The notes: generated from the sequence alone by a model not told the origin. Counted from the first letter of the stretch, positions 1 through 9,406 are shown. The stretch is 64,000 nt of DNA from Leptospira andrefontaineae (GCF_004770105.1 NZ_RQEY01000010.1:248001-312000); one strand, 5' to 3'. Translations and numbers: made by a program.

Positions 1-158
1 ATTCCATCGCTTCTAAAATAGGAGAAGGTTTCCGATCCGGAAAACCGAAAGAAGCCATTTTACTCGGGATCTCCGAACTTACCGTGGACTTAAGCCGCTA
101 TTTCCCCGCCGGAAAACATAATCCGAACGAGCTACCCGACGAGCCCTTTATCAAATGA
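1..158 (+). CDS. TPM-domain protein, 3' end only
   Basis: Only the C-terminal 51 codons lie in the window; the reading frame starts at base 3 and stops with TGA at 156-158. The visible tail reads KIGEGFRSGKPKEAILLGI, then a helix ending in LSRYFPAG, then NELPDEPFIK. The pattern of a phenylalanine-glycine helix, LSRYFP and a terminal NELPDEP is what I remember from the second class of TPM (YgcG-like) proteins, usually encoded beside LemA and another TPM protein. The next gene 40 bases downstream is also a TPM protein, which supports a shared operon. Function of this family is not well defined; I infer an envelope-associated role. Confidence 0.7.
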   Translation, partial: SIASKIGEGFRSGKPKEAILLGISELTVDLSRYFPAGKHNPNELPDEPFIK

Positions 159-197
159 TAGGGCTGCTATTACTTTACGTTTTCGGAATATAATGAT

Positions 198-1091
198 ATG
201 AAACGGATTTTTCTTCTTCTTCTCTGCCTTTGTATCGGCCCACTTTTTGCCGATCCTATTCCGATACCTAAATTGGAACATAGGGTCACCGATCTGACTG
301 GAACCCTGACTTCCGAGCAAACCGATTCCTTAGAGTCCAAATTAAAGGCCTTTGAAAAAAGAAAAGGAAGCCAGGTGGTGATCGTGATGATACCCACGAC
401 AGGAGAAGAGCCCATAGAGGATTATTCCATCCGACTTGCAGAAGAATGGAAGATAGGTCGTAAAAAAATAGGTGATGGCTTCATCTTTCTCATAGCAAAA
501 GACGATCGCAAGATGAGATTCGAGGTAGGAACCGGACTTGAAGGAGCCGTTACCGATTTCAGCAGCAAACGGATCCAGACCGAATTCGTCAGACCCTTAT
601 TCAAAGAGGGAAAATATTTCGAGGGTATTGAGACTGGGATCGATAAGGTGATAGGACTTATCGACGGAGAAACCTTACCTGAACCGGAGACTCATACCGG
701 ATACGAATCTTCCGAAGAGGAGGACAATTTCGGATATTATATCGGAGCCCTAGTCGTCATCGGGATTCTTGCAGGTATCTTTCTGAGAAAAATGTTCAGC
801 ATACTGCAAGCTGGGGCGGCAACTTATGCAGGATATTGGTTCGGAGGTATTTTAGGATTCTCTCTCGAAACTATGCTTCCACTTCTCGTTATATTCTTTG
901 TTCTTCTTTGTATCATATACATAGCGGCCAAAAGTTCCGGAGGCAGTGGCGGAAACTGGTCTTCCGGCAGTTGGAGCTCTTGGAGCTCCGGATCATCCGA
1001 TTGGAGTTCTTCTTCCAGTGATTCTTCGAGTGATTCGTTTAGCGGAGGTGGTGGAGACTTTAGTGGGGGTGGCTCTTCTTCGGATTGGTAG
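198..1091 (+). CDS. TPM-domain (YgcG-like) membrane protein with Gly/Ser-rich tail
   Basis: A signal peptide covers about residues 1-18 (cut after LFA). A TPM domain spans about 25-150, with the family pattern VTDLTGTL, then VVIVMIPTTG, then GDGFIFLIAKDDRKMRFEVG. Hydrophobic segments follow at about 183-200 and 208-245. The last 50 residues are almost only Ser, Gly, Trp and Asp, ending in a GGGGDFSGGGSSSDW-type tail, typical of YgcG-like proteins. It follows another TPM gene with a 40-base gap, so the two are probably co-transcribed. The family is linked to membrane or photosystem maintenance in other organisms; a precise role here is unknown. No strong ribosome binding site is visible. Confidence 0.85.
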   Translation: MKRIFLLLLCLCIGPLFADPIPIPKLEHRVTDLTGTLTSEQTDSLESKLKAFEKRKGSQVVIVMIPTTGEEPIEDYSIRLAEEWKIGRKKIGDGFIFLIAKDDRKMRFEVGTGLEGAVTDFSSKRIQTEFVRPLFKEGKYFEGIETGIDKVIGLIDGETLPEPETHTGYESSEEEDNFGYYIGALVVIGILAGIFLRKMFSILQAGAATYAGYWFGGILGFSLETMLPLLVIFFVLLCIIYIAAKSSGGSGGNWSSGSWSSWSSGSSDWSSSSSDSSSDSFSGGGGDFSGGGSSSDW

Positions 1092-1126
1092 GGAAAAATT
1101 ACTGGGAATCTAACCTATACTTTACT

Positions 1127-1525
1127 TTAGAAACTTCTAATCTTATTTACCATGGAATAAAGGCCGTTACGTCGGCTCATAGAAAGGTGTTTGTCCAAAC
1201 CGATCTCTTTCAAAAATTCCAAAGATGCAGACTTGATCTCTTCTTTTGTCCTTCCGGAAAAAACCCTTAAAAGTAATGCGATCATTCCTTTTGTGATAGC
1301 AGAATCGCTATCTGCTTGGATGAATAATTTGCCCTCTTTTTCTTCCGGGACGACCCAAACCCTGGACTGGCAACCTGGGACCAATCTATCTTCCGTTTTT
1401 AATTCCGGGGCCAAAACAGGAAGCTCGTCCCCTATCTCGATCAGCATCTGGTATCTTTCCTCCCAGTCTGCAGCTTCCGAGAACTCGGCGATAATTTCTT
1501 TTTGAGCTTCTTCCAGAGTCGGCAT
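1127..1525 (-). CDS. sufE: SufE family Fe-S cluster assembly protein
   Basis: SufE accepts sulfane sulfur from the cysteine desulfurase SufS on a conserved cysteine and passes it to the SufBCD scaffold. The key cysteine is visible in the motif GCQSRVW (residue 52 from the start chosen here), preceded by RLVPGCQ and followed by the usual [15 protein letters not shown] segment. I chose the ATG at 1525 because GAGG sits a few bases upstream and the protein then begins MPTLEEAQ, at about the usual SufE length of 130-140 residues. An in-frame ATG at 1564 would add 13 residues. No other suf gene lies nearby, so it is a stand-alone copy. Confidence 0.85.
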   Translation of the reverse strand: MPTLEEAQKEIIAEFSEAADWEERYQMLIEIGDELPVLAPELKTEDRLVPGCQSRVWVVPEEKEGKLFIQADSDSAITKGMIALLLRVFSGRTKEEIKSASLEFLKEIGLDKHLSMSRRNGLYSMVNKIRSF

Positions 1526-1590
1526 CTTTTCCCTCAGGCTAATTTCTTCTAGGCTAAAAACCATGGTTTCCCCGGAAACAAAATAATTAA

Positions 1591-1612
1591 GACGGGGCCC
1601 AAGGCCCCGTTC
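1591..1612 (-). terminator. Rho-independent terminator after the DUF4349 gene
   Basis: ACGGGGCC (1592-1599) pairs with GGCCCCGT (1603-1610) around a short loop. Read on the minus strand it directly follows the stop of the lipoprotein gene at 1615 and runs into a T-rich stretch. Confidence 0.6.
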
Positions 1613-1614
1613 TC

Positions 1615-2505
1615 TTATTTTAGACGATTCTTCACATATTTAACCAGATAGAAAATTCCCACAGCGATCAACGCTAAAGGAATAATATAGATCAAAGAAA
1701 GTATCAGCTTTAATCCAAGACTTGCCAGATCAATAAATGCATCTCCAAAACTAGGAACTTCCACGGCCTTCGGTTTTTTGGGACCATACATATGGATGCT
1801 GATCTTTGCCCAATTGACTCTATCCATAATTTTCCATTTTTCGAATTCAGCCGAGTCGGCAGAATCTTCGGATTGTCCTATAAGTTCTTCGATCTCAGCA
1901 GCATTTCTGGGAGTTGATCTTGCACCAAGATCCGTTCTTCTTGCGATCCTGATCTTCTCTCTTTTGGCATGGATCTGTTCCAATGTATAATTTTCGGTGT
2001 GATCTTCCACTTGGATATTTTCGGAAGTGAGAGTGCCGATCTTCTCCAATTCCATCAAAACCTGATATAGATCGGAAGACTTTACATGAATGACTGCAGT
2101 CATACTTGGTTCAGTATCTCCTCCCCAATTCTGAAGACTTTCACTCTGAACAAATCCGTACTTGCCCGAAAGTTCTAATAAAAATTTGCGAGCGGCGATA
2201 AAGTCCTTTGTCTCGAAATTTAGATCTACCTTATATTCTAAAAGTCGACCTATCTTTAGGGCTCCTATCTTAGGAGTGGCAAAGGTTTTGATCTGATCCT
2301 CTGGTGCTTCTTCCCTTTCGCCCGCCTTGCCGGTAGCCAATTTTTTCTCGGCCTCTTGCATCGGTTGTTCATCCGCGGAAGGCATTGGGGCTGCTGCGGA
2401 TCTGGAACGTAAATCTGAAAGATCTTCAGACTGTTTTTGGGAATTTTCGGCCTTACAGACGAAAAGAAAAGATACGATTAAGATTGAAGTTAGAAAGCGA
2501 AACAT
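1615..2505 (-). CDS. DUF4349 lipoprotein
   Basis: The first 17 residues form a lipoprotein signal ending FLFVC, so Cys17 is the likely lipidation site. The middle holds a DUF4349-like fold: [11 protein letters not shown], a helix, [13 protein letters not shown], then a second beta strand [21 protein letters not shown] and the coiled segment [21 protein letters not shown] with the usual short spacer. A single C-terminal membrane helix (about 262-288) ends in KYVKNRLK. The family is of unknown function and is usually anchored in the membrane. A terminator follows it, so it is probably monocistronic. Confidence 0.8.
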   Translation of the reverse strand: MFRFLTSILIVSFLFVCKAENSQKQSEDLSDLRSRSAAAPMPSADEQPMQEAEKKLATGKAGEREEAPEDQIKTFATPKIGALKIGRLLEYKVDLNFETKDFIAARKFLLELSGKYGFVQSESLQNWGGDTEPSMTAVIHVKSSDLYQVLMELEKIGTLTSENIQVEDHTENYTLEQIHAKREKIRIARRTDLGARSTPRNAAEIEELIGQSEDSADSAEFEKWKIMDRVNWAKISIHMYGPKKPKAVEVPSFGDAFIDLASLGLKLILSLIYIIPLALIAVGIFYLVKYVKNRLK

Positions 2506-2631
2506 TCATTTCTCCTAAAAAACCCTATACATCCCGCATCGAAGCTCGGACATACTTAAGAGAAACAAATGGATCGCTTTTTATTTTTTCGATTTTTATC
2601 GAATGTTTGAGCGAAATACTTTCCGGATCAC

Positions 2632-4047
2632 TTATAGAACCGGAGCAAAGATCACTCCTAGGCTATCAATTTCGTCCCCGCTTCTTCCATGAAATCCTAC
2701 GATTCCCCAGCCGTTAGGTGCTATGTATGTAGTACAGCTAGAAGTAGTAGATCCTCCCGTAAGGAATCTGGACAGACTTGTGCGAAATTGAGCGTAAAAA
2801 ATACGAGTGTGACCGCTTTTTTGCGCACTACAAAGTTTTACTTGGTTTACGTATTCTCCCGATCCCAAGGTCAAAGTTTGCAAACTTCCTCCAGTTCCTC
2901 CATGACTTAACACAGTTCCATTCGTTAATTGTAAAGAAACTGCATCCACTCTAGATCCGGATCTTATACTTAATTTAGATGCGGATGGAGAAGAAGGTAG
3001 AGAATTCACATCGTTAAATGCAGTTCCATGCGGTCCACCGAATGTATCGCTAAATACAAGGTTTTGCAAAAGAGAATAATTGAACGTAGAAGAAACCGCA
3101 TAATGATCAGAAAGCATAACTCCCGTGACCGGATGTACGAATCTTTCCTCTTCGATCAAATAAGAACTAGGAGATAAGGAAATATAGGAATTCCCACGGT
3201 AGAATATTTTGTCCACAATCTCGCAGCTTGCACTTGTTCTATGACCTTCGCAATCTGTTAAGGCGTCAGCTCCTTGTGTAGGATACGATCCGCCTCGGAT
3301 CAATTGGATCCAAACATCCGTAAATCCATGATTGATAAACTCTCGAATATTATCTCCCGATCTGGTATATCTTGTATTCGTATCTCCCATCACGATCACT
3401 GCGTTTCCGGCGGAATTGGATTCTATAAAGTTCAGAATTTGTAATACATTCGATCTTCTTGCAGCCAGATCCGCTTCTTCTGTACTTGCGTTCGTATGTA
3501 GGTTATATACATCCAGAAATACTCCAGGTGCTACCTTATGTCTTGCTAAAGTAAATCCTTTAGGAGTTAAACAATCCGTTCCATTACAGGCGCTCCAATC
3601 CACTCTTTGGAAATCCGAAAATGGAAAATAAGATAATGTATTCAAACCATCACCTATTCCCATTCCTCCACTTGTAGCAGACCTATAAGGATGTACATCG
3701 TTTGCATACAAACTTGCGTGGTAATTAAAATCTTCTTGGACTTGGATCAGATCAAATGGAGTCATTAAAGGCCCCATATAAGGAGTGTTCTCACTCGGAT
3801 TCGAACTGGAAAAAGGCTCCAGTAATCCTGCTACATTATAAGTGAGCAAAGAGAATGTTCCGGTTCCGTTTACAGTATCAATAACTGCAAGATCTGAATA
3901 GTTTGTTCCAGTTTTCGTTTGGTCCGGCTTCTGGATCAATCCCAGTAAACTTTCCGTGTTTACAGCCTTTTCCCCATTACAATTGAGCAGGAATAATAAG
4001 ATCCCTACCAAAAGGGGGATTCCCTTTCTGCTTAGTTCGATTTTCAT
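2632..4047 (-). CDS. Secreted endonuclease/exonuclease/phosphatase-family lipoprotein with jacalin-like C-terminal domain
   Basis: Lipoprotein signal with LLNC at residue 23. An EEP (exonuclease/endonuclease/phosphatase, DNase I/sphingomyelinase-like) domain covers about 65-325: LTYNVAG (68-74), a metal-binding Glu in VQEDF (105), YNLHTNA (181-187), GDTNTR (221-226) and the catalytic LSDHYAV (312-318). Residues about 330-471 look like a jacalin-type beta-prism lectin: TFGGPHGTAFND, IRSGSRVDAVSL, HGGTGGS and the closing GWGIVGFHGRSGDEIDSLG pattern. It therefore probably cleaves a phosphodiester (nucleic acid or phospholipid head group) outside the cell while binding glycans. Substrate cannot be told from sequence. 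It stands alone, transcribed on the minus strand. Confidence 0.8.
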   Translation of the reverse strand: MKIELSRKGIPLLVGILLFLLNCNGEKAVNTESLLGLIQKPDQTKTGTNYSDLAVIDTVNGTGTFSLLTYNVAGLLEPFSSSNPSENTPYMGPLMTPFDLIQVQEDFNYHASLYANDVHPYRSATSGGMGIGDGLNTLSYFPFSDFQRVDWSACNGTDCLTPKGFTLARHKVAPGVFLDVYNLHTNASTEEADLAARRSNVLQILNFIESNSAGNAVIVMGDTNTRYTRSGDNIREFINHGFTDVWIQLIRGGSYPTQGADALTDCEGHRTSASCEIVDKIFYRGNSYISLSPSSYLIEEERFVHPVTGVMLSDHYAVSSTFNYSLLQNLVFSDTFGGPHGTAFNDVNSLPSSPSASKLSIRSGSRVDAVSLQLTNGTVLSHGGTGGSLQTLTLGSGEYVNQVKLCSAQKSGHTRIFYAQFRTSLSRFLTGGSTTSSCTTYIAPNGWGIVGFHGRSGDEIDSLGVIFAPVL

Positions 4048-4137
4048 TTTTGATTCTCCGTTTTGATATCGAACGGGCAGTATAAATATAAGTATTATAT
4101 TCTAATTAGAAATTTCTTATATGGTCATTTTTTTATA

Positions 4138-5043
4138 TTAAGGAACTCTTTTACCAGTTCCTGCCTCTAAAATCTGAAACCATTCCTCTCTTTCTAATTG
4201 AATTTGAAAAGATTTTGTAGCAGATCTGATACGATCCGGATCATTCGTCCCCAAAACTGGGACCAATTGTGCCGGATGGAATAGATACCAAGAGAATAAT
4301 ACAGCATCGATAGTTGTGCTCTTCTTCCTTGCCAACTCCTCCAATGTTTTATATAAAACAATTTCTTGTTCTGTTTTAGGTTGGAAGACTCGCCCACCGG
4401 CAGTCGGAGACCAAATCATAGGCCTAATACCCAATTCTTGGGCCTGATCAAATACTCCATTCACCAAAGGATCAGTATAAAATGGATGGAACTCCAATTG
4501 GTTTGTAACCAACGGAAAATCCAATCTGGACTGCAAAAGTGAAAATTGGGAAGGAGTGAAATTTGAAACTCCGAAATGTAAGACCTTACCGCTTTGTTTC
4601 AAAGATTTAAAAACCTTTGCGATCTCATCAGCATTCATCAAAGGATCGGGCCTATGGATCAAAAATAGGTCTATCTTATCTACATTCAGTTTTTTTAATG
4701 AATTTTCGACTGAGCTGGTTAGATATTTGCCAGAAGTATCATAATGTTTCACCGAAATGCCTTGGCGATTTGGTCCAGGAAGTTGAATTCCAGCCTTAGT
4801 GACTATCTTGATCTTCTCTTTCAGATCCGGCCTGGATTTCAAAACGATTCCGAATTTTTCTTCGTTTCCATACTCTCCGTATAGATCCGCATGATCGAAT
4901 GTATCAATCCCGGATTCCAGACAAACTTCTATCTTTTCTAAAATACGGTCACTACTTGATCCCTTAGGATCCATATGTAGTCTCCAACAACCATAGACTA
5001 ATCTGGAAAAACTTGGACCTTCTTTAGAAAGTGAAATTTTCAT
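4138..5043 (-). CDS. Aldo/keto reductase (YdhF-like)
   Basis: NADPH-dependent oxidoreductase with a TIM barrel. The catalytic tetrad is visible as Asp50 or Asp53 in FDHADLYG, Tyr55 in the same motif, Lys83 in VTKAG and His130 in LIHRPDP. The segment FGVSNFTPSQFSLLQS and the C-terminal PVLGTNDPDRIRSA fit the YdhF/tas-like branch, which acts on carbonyl compounds of unknown identity. Length of 301 residues is normal. No signal peptide, so cytoplasmic. It is separated by 94 bases from the EEP lipoprotein and diverges from the dioxygenase gene at 5178. Confidence 0.88.
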   Translation of the reverse strand: MKISLSKEGPSFSRLVYGCWRLHMDPKGSSSDRILEKIEVCLESGIDTFDHADLYGEYGNEEKFGIVLKSRPDLKEKIKIVTKAGIQLPGPNRQGISVKHYDTSGKYLTSSVENSLKKLNVDKIDLFLIHRPDPLMNADEIAKVFKSLKQSGKVLHFGVSNFTPSQFSLLQSRLDFPLVTNQLEFHPFYTDPLVNGVFDQAQELGIRPMIWSPTAGGRVFQPKTEQEIVLYKTLEELARKKSTTIDAVLFSWYLFHPAQLVPVLGTNDPDRIRSATKSFQIQLEREEWFQILEAGTGKRVP

Positions 5044-5177
5044 CTTATTTCAACTATAATAGAACACATGGTATACGTATTTCGGAAGAATCCAACGAAT
5101 CAAGACGGAAATGAAAAGACTTGCCTTTCCATTCTATCGTTTTATAAAAGTTTTCATTCTCTAACGGGAGAGTCTCT

Positions 5178-6305
5178 ATGAAAACAAATACAATTTCCCG
5201 ATCTGGCAAATCCGCAATTAAGAAAGTTCCTACTAACAAAACTAAGCCGAAAGGTATAGGCCGGGTGGAAAGATCTTTTTTTCCTGGAAAAGAATTACCT
5301 AGAATTTACGGCCCGGGTGACACAAACGCTTTGGAGTCCGGATTTTTACCTGCATGGATCTCCAAAAATAAAAAATCGATCGAAGCAGATCTTTTAGAAT
5401 ACGGTGCAGTATTGTTTCGAGGTTTTCAAATTTCTTCTGCCCAAGAATTTGAAGACGTTGCTCTCAGCTTGGACAAAAATCTGAAGACCGATTATCTGGG
5501 GACTTCTCCCAGAAATAAAGTTACTCAGTTTGTCCATACCGCAAGTGAACTTCCCCCTCATTATCCGATCATGCAACATGCTGAGATGAGCTTCTTAGAT
5601 AAACCTCCCCGTAAATTGATGTTCTTCTGTGCCGTCGCACCCAATTCGCATGGAGAAACCCCGATTGCAGACCTTCGAAAAATATACGAGGATCTGGATC
5701 CGGATCTATTAAAGAAATTTGAATCTAAGGGAGTAAAATACATCCGCAAATACGACGGCCCTAACGCTTCTCGTTATAATCTTTGGAAAACTAAACGATG
5801 GGATGAGATGTTCTCTACAAAAGAAAAAAAGCAAGTGGAGAAGATTGCGGCTCAACAAAGATTCCAGGTAGAATGGCTGCCGGAAGACGGTTTAAAACTC
5901 ACAAATAAGCAGGTTGCGGTTCGCAAGCACCCCATTGCAAAAACAAAAGCATGGCATAATCATAGCCAAGTATTCCATCAAGACGCTGCCAGATTAGAAT
6001 ATGCAAAAATTCTAAAGCAACAAGGAACTATCAGAAGCCTGATCCTGGCAGGAGTTCTATATGTTCTTACATTCTTAAAGAAGAAGTTAGTGGAGCCTAA
6101 AGACCAAGACACAAATGTGATCTTCGGAGACGATTCAGAGATCAGCGTATCGGAGATCGGCAAGGTGAGTCAGGCATTCTGGAAACATTTATCCATATTC
6201 TCCTGGCAAAAAGGGGATGTTCTTTTGATAGACAATTATTCTGTTTCTCACGGAAGATTACCATTCTCCGGACCAAGGGAAATTTTAGTCACCTGGACGG
6301 ACTAA
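5178..6305 (+). CDS. TauD/TfdA-family Fe(II)/2-oxoglutarate dioxygenase
   Basis: Members couple 2-oxoglutarate decarboxylation to hydroxylation of a small molecule. Metal ligands are visible: His134 and Glu136 in MQHAEMSF and His358 in YSVSHGR, with Arg367 (GPREILV) placed to bind 2-oxoglutarate. Family landmarks GAVLFRGF and GETPIADLRKIY are present. At 375 residues it is longer than E. coli TauD, closer to the SyrP/clavaminate-synthase-like branch, so taurine should not be assumed as the substrate. The start is supported by GGGAG about 8 bases upstream of the ATG. A transporter gene follows in the same direction 65 bases later, possibly an operon for uptake and oxidation. Confidence 0.85.
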   Translation: MKTNTISRSGKSAIKKVPTNKTKPKGIGRVERSFFPGKELPRIYGPGDTNALESGFLPAWISKNKKSIEADLLEYGAVLFRGFQISSAQEFEDVALSLDKNLKTDYLGTSPRNKVTQFVHTASELPPHYPIMQHAEMSFLDKPPRKLMFFCAVAPNSHGETPIADLRKIYEDLDPDLLKKFESKGVKYIRKYDGPNASRYNLWKTKRWDEMFSTKEKKQVEKIAAQQRFQVEWLPEDGLKLTNKQVAVRKHPIAKTKAWHNHSQVFHQDAARLEYAKILKQQGTIRSLILAGVLYVLTFLKKKLVEPKDQDTNVIFGDDSEISVSEIGKVSQAFWKHLSIFSWQKGDVLLIDNYSVSHGRLPFSGPREILVTWTD

Positions 6306-6339
6306 AATATAGTTTAAAAAAATCTAAAATATTAAACGG

Positions 6340-6365
6340 CGGCGGATAATCCATCCGCCGAAGGA
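6340..6365 (+). promoter_or_regulatory. Hairpin abutting the ribosome binding site of the BASS transporter gene
   Basis: CGGCGGAT (6340-6347) pairs perfectly with ATCCGCCG (6353-6360) around a 5-base loop. The Shine-Dalgarno AAGGA starts at the very next base (6361), and the ATG follows at 6371. There is no T-run, so it is not a standard terminator. It may insulate or tune translation of the downstream gene. Confidence 0.45.
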
Positions 6366-6370
6366 AATAC

Positions 6371-7270
6371 ATGCAAGATTACGATTTAGTCAGATTGAAT
6401 TTCAGTCCGGGAGGACTCTTTGTCCTGAACATCTGCCTTGGACTTATCATGTACGGGGTCTCCTTAGAATTGACCATTGCCGATTTTACGAACTTAAGAA
6501 AACAACCTAAAGCAGCGATCGTAGGTCTATTCTCTCAATTGGTATTATTACCGGCACTCACAGTAGGATTACTTTATATTTTAAAACCGCACCCCGGTTT
6601 GGCTCTTGGAATGATCTTAGTTGCTGCATGTCCAGGCGGGAATATGTCCAATTTTATCAGCCTTCTTGCAAAAGGAAATGTTCCTCTTTCTATTTCGTTA
6701 ACTGCAACTACTACCGTTCTCGCATGGTTCTTTACTCCATTTAACTTTTTCTTTTGGGGAAAACTATATTCTCCCGCAGCAGACAGATTAAAAGAGATCA
6801 GCTTAAATCCTGTAGATGTATTTCTTTCGATTTTTTTAATATTGGTCTTACCTTTGATCTTAGGAGCTCTTACAAATCGTTTTCTTCCTAAAGTTGCTTC
6901 TTCTTTAAAAAAGCCGATGAGGATTGGATCTACGGTTCTACTCGGAGTTTTTATACTCATTGCATTTGTAGGAAACTGGAAATCTTTCGTGGAGTTCGGA
7001 CCTGTTTTGTTTTGGTTGGTCCTTCTTCATAACGGTTCTGCTTTAACAGTAGGATATTTTGCTTCTTGGATTGCCGGTCTTGCTCACAAAGAAAGAAAAA
7101 CAATCTCTTTGGAAACAGGACTTCAGAACTCAGGACTCGGGCTCATCTTAATTTTTACATTCTTTCAAGGGATCGGATCAATGGCACTCATCGCTGCTTG
7201 GTGGGGAGTATGGCATTTGATCAGTGGACTTTTCTTAGCTTCTATTTGGGGAAGAGAAAAAACAACCTGA
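6371..7270 (+). CDS. Bile acid:sodium symporter (BASS) family transporter
   Basis: About nine to ten hydrophobic segments fill the 299 residues. Family marks are MYGVSLELTIADF near the N-terminus, the AACPGGNMSNFISLLAKGN motif (about 85-103) that forms part of the sodium/substrate site, and ETGLQNSGLGLIL near residue 248. BASS proteins import organic anions such as bile acids, pyruvate or pantoate together with sodium; the real substrate here is unknown. A clear AAGGA ribosome binding site sits 6 bases upstream. It lies downstream of the TauD-like dioxygenase in the same direction and converges with the extradiol dioxygenase gene. Confidence 0.88.
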   Translation: MQDYDLVRLNFSPGGLFVLNICLGLIMYGVSLELTIADFTNLRKQPKAAIVGLFSQLVLLPALTVGLLYILKPHPGLALGMILVAACPGGNMSNFISLLAKGNVPLSISLTATTTVLAWFFTPFNFFFWGKLYSPAADRLKEISLNPVDVFLSIFLILVLPLILGALTNRFLPKVASSLKKPMRIGSTVLLGVFILIAFVGNWKSFVEFGPVLFWLVLLHNGSALTVGYFASWIAGLAHKERKTISLETGLQNSGLGLILIFTFFQGIGSMALIAAWWGVWHLISGLFLASIWGREKTT

Positions 7271-7282
7271 GAGAAACAGATC

Positions 7283-8152
7283 TTAACTGATCTTCATGCT
7301 AGTTAGAGATACCGAACTCTGGATGATATCGTTATAAAAACGGATCTCTTCTTTCTCATCCGCTAAAGCCAAAGCATATAACATAGGAAAATAATGTTCA
7401 GGAGTTGGGATGGCAATCTGCACTGCTGTCCCTAATTTTTGGTAATTTGCCAGACTCTTCCAATCTCTTTTTTGGATCAGATCCTTGAATGTTTCATTCG
7501 CATCCAATGCCCAGTCATGCGCCTTGTCTTGGTTTTTCCAATCATAAAGACGTAAGTTATGAACTAGATCCCCGCTTCCCAAAACCAAAACACCTTGCTC
7601 TCGAAGCTTAGACAAAGACTTTGCAAATTCATAATGCCATTCTCCCGGCTTGGTAGCATCCAAACTCAATTGGACTACCGGAATATTTGCCTTTGGATAC
7701 ATATTCCTAAGTACACTCCAGGTGCCATGATCCAATCCCCAAGAATCATCTTGGATCACTTGTGCATCTTTCGATTTAGAAAGTTCTTCTGCTAACTTTG
7801 GATCGCCAGGTGCGGAATATTGTACATCAAATAATTCCTGAGGGAATCCGTAAAAATCATGAATAGTAGGAGGAGACTGGTTTGAGGTTACGTAGGTACC
7901 TTTAGTAAACCAATGAGCGGATATACTTAATATCGCTTTGGGCTCCGGAAAATCTTTCGTAGATTCCGCCCATGTATCGGCTAACGGATTCGGTCCGAGA
8001 GCGTTCATTGGACTTCCATGGCCTACGAAAAATACCGGTAACTTTTGCATCATTTTTTCTCCTCTTATGTTTTCAAAAAGACTGCGGATCGCAGCTGAAC
8101 CAAATAAAAGTCCTGCCGTCCCAAGTAGGAAATTTTTTCGATTCAACTTCAT
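7283..8152 (-). CDS. Class III extradiol ring-cleavage dioxygenase (YgiD/DODA-like)
   Basis: The core reads FFVGHGSPMNAL (His binding the metal), then ILSISAHWFTKG (second His), LDHGTWSVLRNMYP and VVQLSLDA, and ends in PTPEHYFPMLYALA. These are the landmarks of the zinc/iron DODA-type dioxygenase YgiD, which opens L-DOPA-like catechols. The N-terminal 33 residues carry a hydrophobic segment with NRKNFLLGTAG, resembling a weak twin-arginine or membrane signal. An alternative ATG at 8053 has a strong AGGAG 7 bases upstream and would give a normal cytoplasmic protein starting MMQKLPVFF. Which start is used is open. The gene converges with the BASS transporter. Confidence 0.85.
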   Translation of the reverse strand: MKLNRKNFLLGTAGLLFGSAAIRSLFENIRGEKMMQKLPVFFVGHGSPMNALGPNPLADTWAESTKDFPEPKAILSISAHWFTKGTYVTSNQSPPTIHDFYGFPQELFDVQYSAPGDPKLAEELSKSKDAQVIQDDSWGLDHGTWSVLRNMYPKANIPVVQLSLDATKPGEWHYEFAKSLSKLREQGVLVLGSGDLVHNLRLYDWKNQDKAHDWALDANETFKDLIQKRDWKSLANYQKLGTAVQIAIPTPEHYFPMLYALALADEKEEIRFYNDIIQSSVSLTSMKIS

Positions 8153-8257
8153 ACGATTAAAACATCAATTTTCAAAATGATATTATTTAGACTACTTGTA
8201 ATAAAAACGATTACAAGAAATTTTAAGTTTTTCCGAAAATTGAAAATAAAATCCGGA

Positions 8258-9307
8258 TTATTTTCCTTTGTAAAGTTCGAAAACCTTAGGTCTGATCTTG
8301 GACTTGGAAAAATGTTGGTTGGAGGCCGCTTTACCTTTTCTTAATTTTTTTTGTTCTTCCACAGGTAAGGCGGCGATCTTTTGGCATTCTACCGAGCAGC
8401 AATTATCGAATTTTTCTGCGCATGACAAACATTGGATGAATAGAATATGACAGGCAGGATTTGCACAATTGATATGCCTTGCAGATTTTTGATCGCATTG
8501 GTGACATTCACTTAGTATCTCTTCTCCCACAGTTTCTTGGAGTCTCGCGTCGAACACGAAATTTTTCCCCTTAAACTTGGAGTCCAGTCCCTTCTCCTTA
8601 ATTTCAGAAGCGTAAGAGATAATCCCACCATGTAATTGGTACACATTTTGGAATCCATGATGTTTCAGATAAGCGGATGCTTTCTCACAACGGATCCCTC
8701 CAGTGCAATACATTACGATTTCTTTATCCTTCTTATCTTGAAGAAGGTCTATGATCAAAGGTAATTCTTCTCTAAAAGTATCCGCCTGAGGAAGTAAAGC
8801 TCCTTCGAAATGTCCAATCTCAGATTCATAATGATTACGAACATCCACTACGATAGTATCAGAAGATTCTAATTTTTTATTAAATTCTTCTGCGTTTAAA
8901 TGAGTACCCACATTGGTCACATCGAAAGTATTATCCGCAAGACCGTCCGCTACGATCTTATTGCGAACTCGTATATCCAATTTTAAGAATGAATAAGATT
9001 TTTGTTCCACCGCAATCTTGAATGGAACATCTTTGAATTCTTTCCTTGCATCTATGGAATCCCTGAATTTTTGAAAATTAAATTCAGGCACCGATAATTG
9101 AGCGTTGATCCCTTCTCTTGCTATATAGATCCTTCCGAGAACTCCTAAGGATTCCCATTCTCTATATAGTTCGTTACGGAGAAGGTCCGGATTTTCTAAG
9201 ATCACATATCTATAAAAGGAAATAGTAGTACGCTTAAAATCCTCTGCCTCGATCTTCTTTCTAAGAATATCCTTACTATAAATATTATGAAGAGGTTTAT
9301 GTTTCAT
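8258..9307 (-). CDS. trhO: tRNA uridine(34) hydroxylase, rhodanese-type
   Basis: TrhO (YceA) makes 5-hydroxyuridine at the wobble base of several tRNAs. An N-terminal acylphosphatase-like domain (about 25-115) contains [16 protein letters not shown]. The rhodanese domain (about 145-245) holds [18 protein letters not shown] and the catalytic loop [10 protein letters not shown] with Cys201. The C-terminal region has eight or more cysteines in CxxC pairs, the zinc-ribbon-like tail common in this family. Length of 349 is normal. It is monocistronic as far as can be seen and diverges from the AlkD-like gene at 9445. Confidence 0.92.
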   Translation of the reverse strand: MKHKPLHNIYSKDILRKKIEAEDFKRTTISFYRYVILENPDLLRNELYREWESLGVLGRIYIAREGINAQLSVPEFNFQKFRDSIDARKEFKDVPFKIAVEQKSYSFLKLDIRVRNKIVADGLADNTFDVTNVGTHLNAEEFNKKLESSDTIVVDVRNHYESEIGHFEGALLPQADTFREELPLIIDLLQDKKDKEIVMYCTGGIRCEKASAYLKHHGFQNVYQLHGGIISYASEIKEKGLDSKFKGKNFVFDARLQETVGEEILSECHQCDQKSARHINCANPACHILFIQCLSCAEKFDNCCSVECQKIAALPVEEQKKLRKGKAASNQHFSKSKIRPKVFELYKGK

Positions 9308-9400
9308 ACGAGAGCAGATCTTTCCTAAAAATTAGGATTTGTTGGACCTCCTAACTGGCAAGCCCAAAAACCGGAATTTAGAGCATGACATTTGTCCTTC

Positions 9401-9406
9401 TATAAT
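9401..9406 (+). promoter_or_regulatory. Candidate -10 box for the AlkD-like gene
   Basis: A perfect TATAAT lies 39 bases upstream of the chosen ATG. The matching -35 position (about 9378-9383, TTAGAG) is only a weak match, so the call is tentative. Confidence 0.35.
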
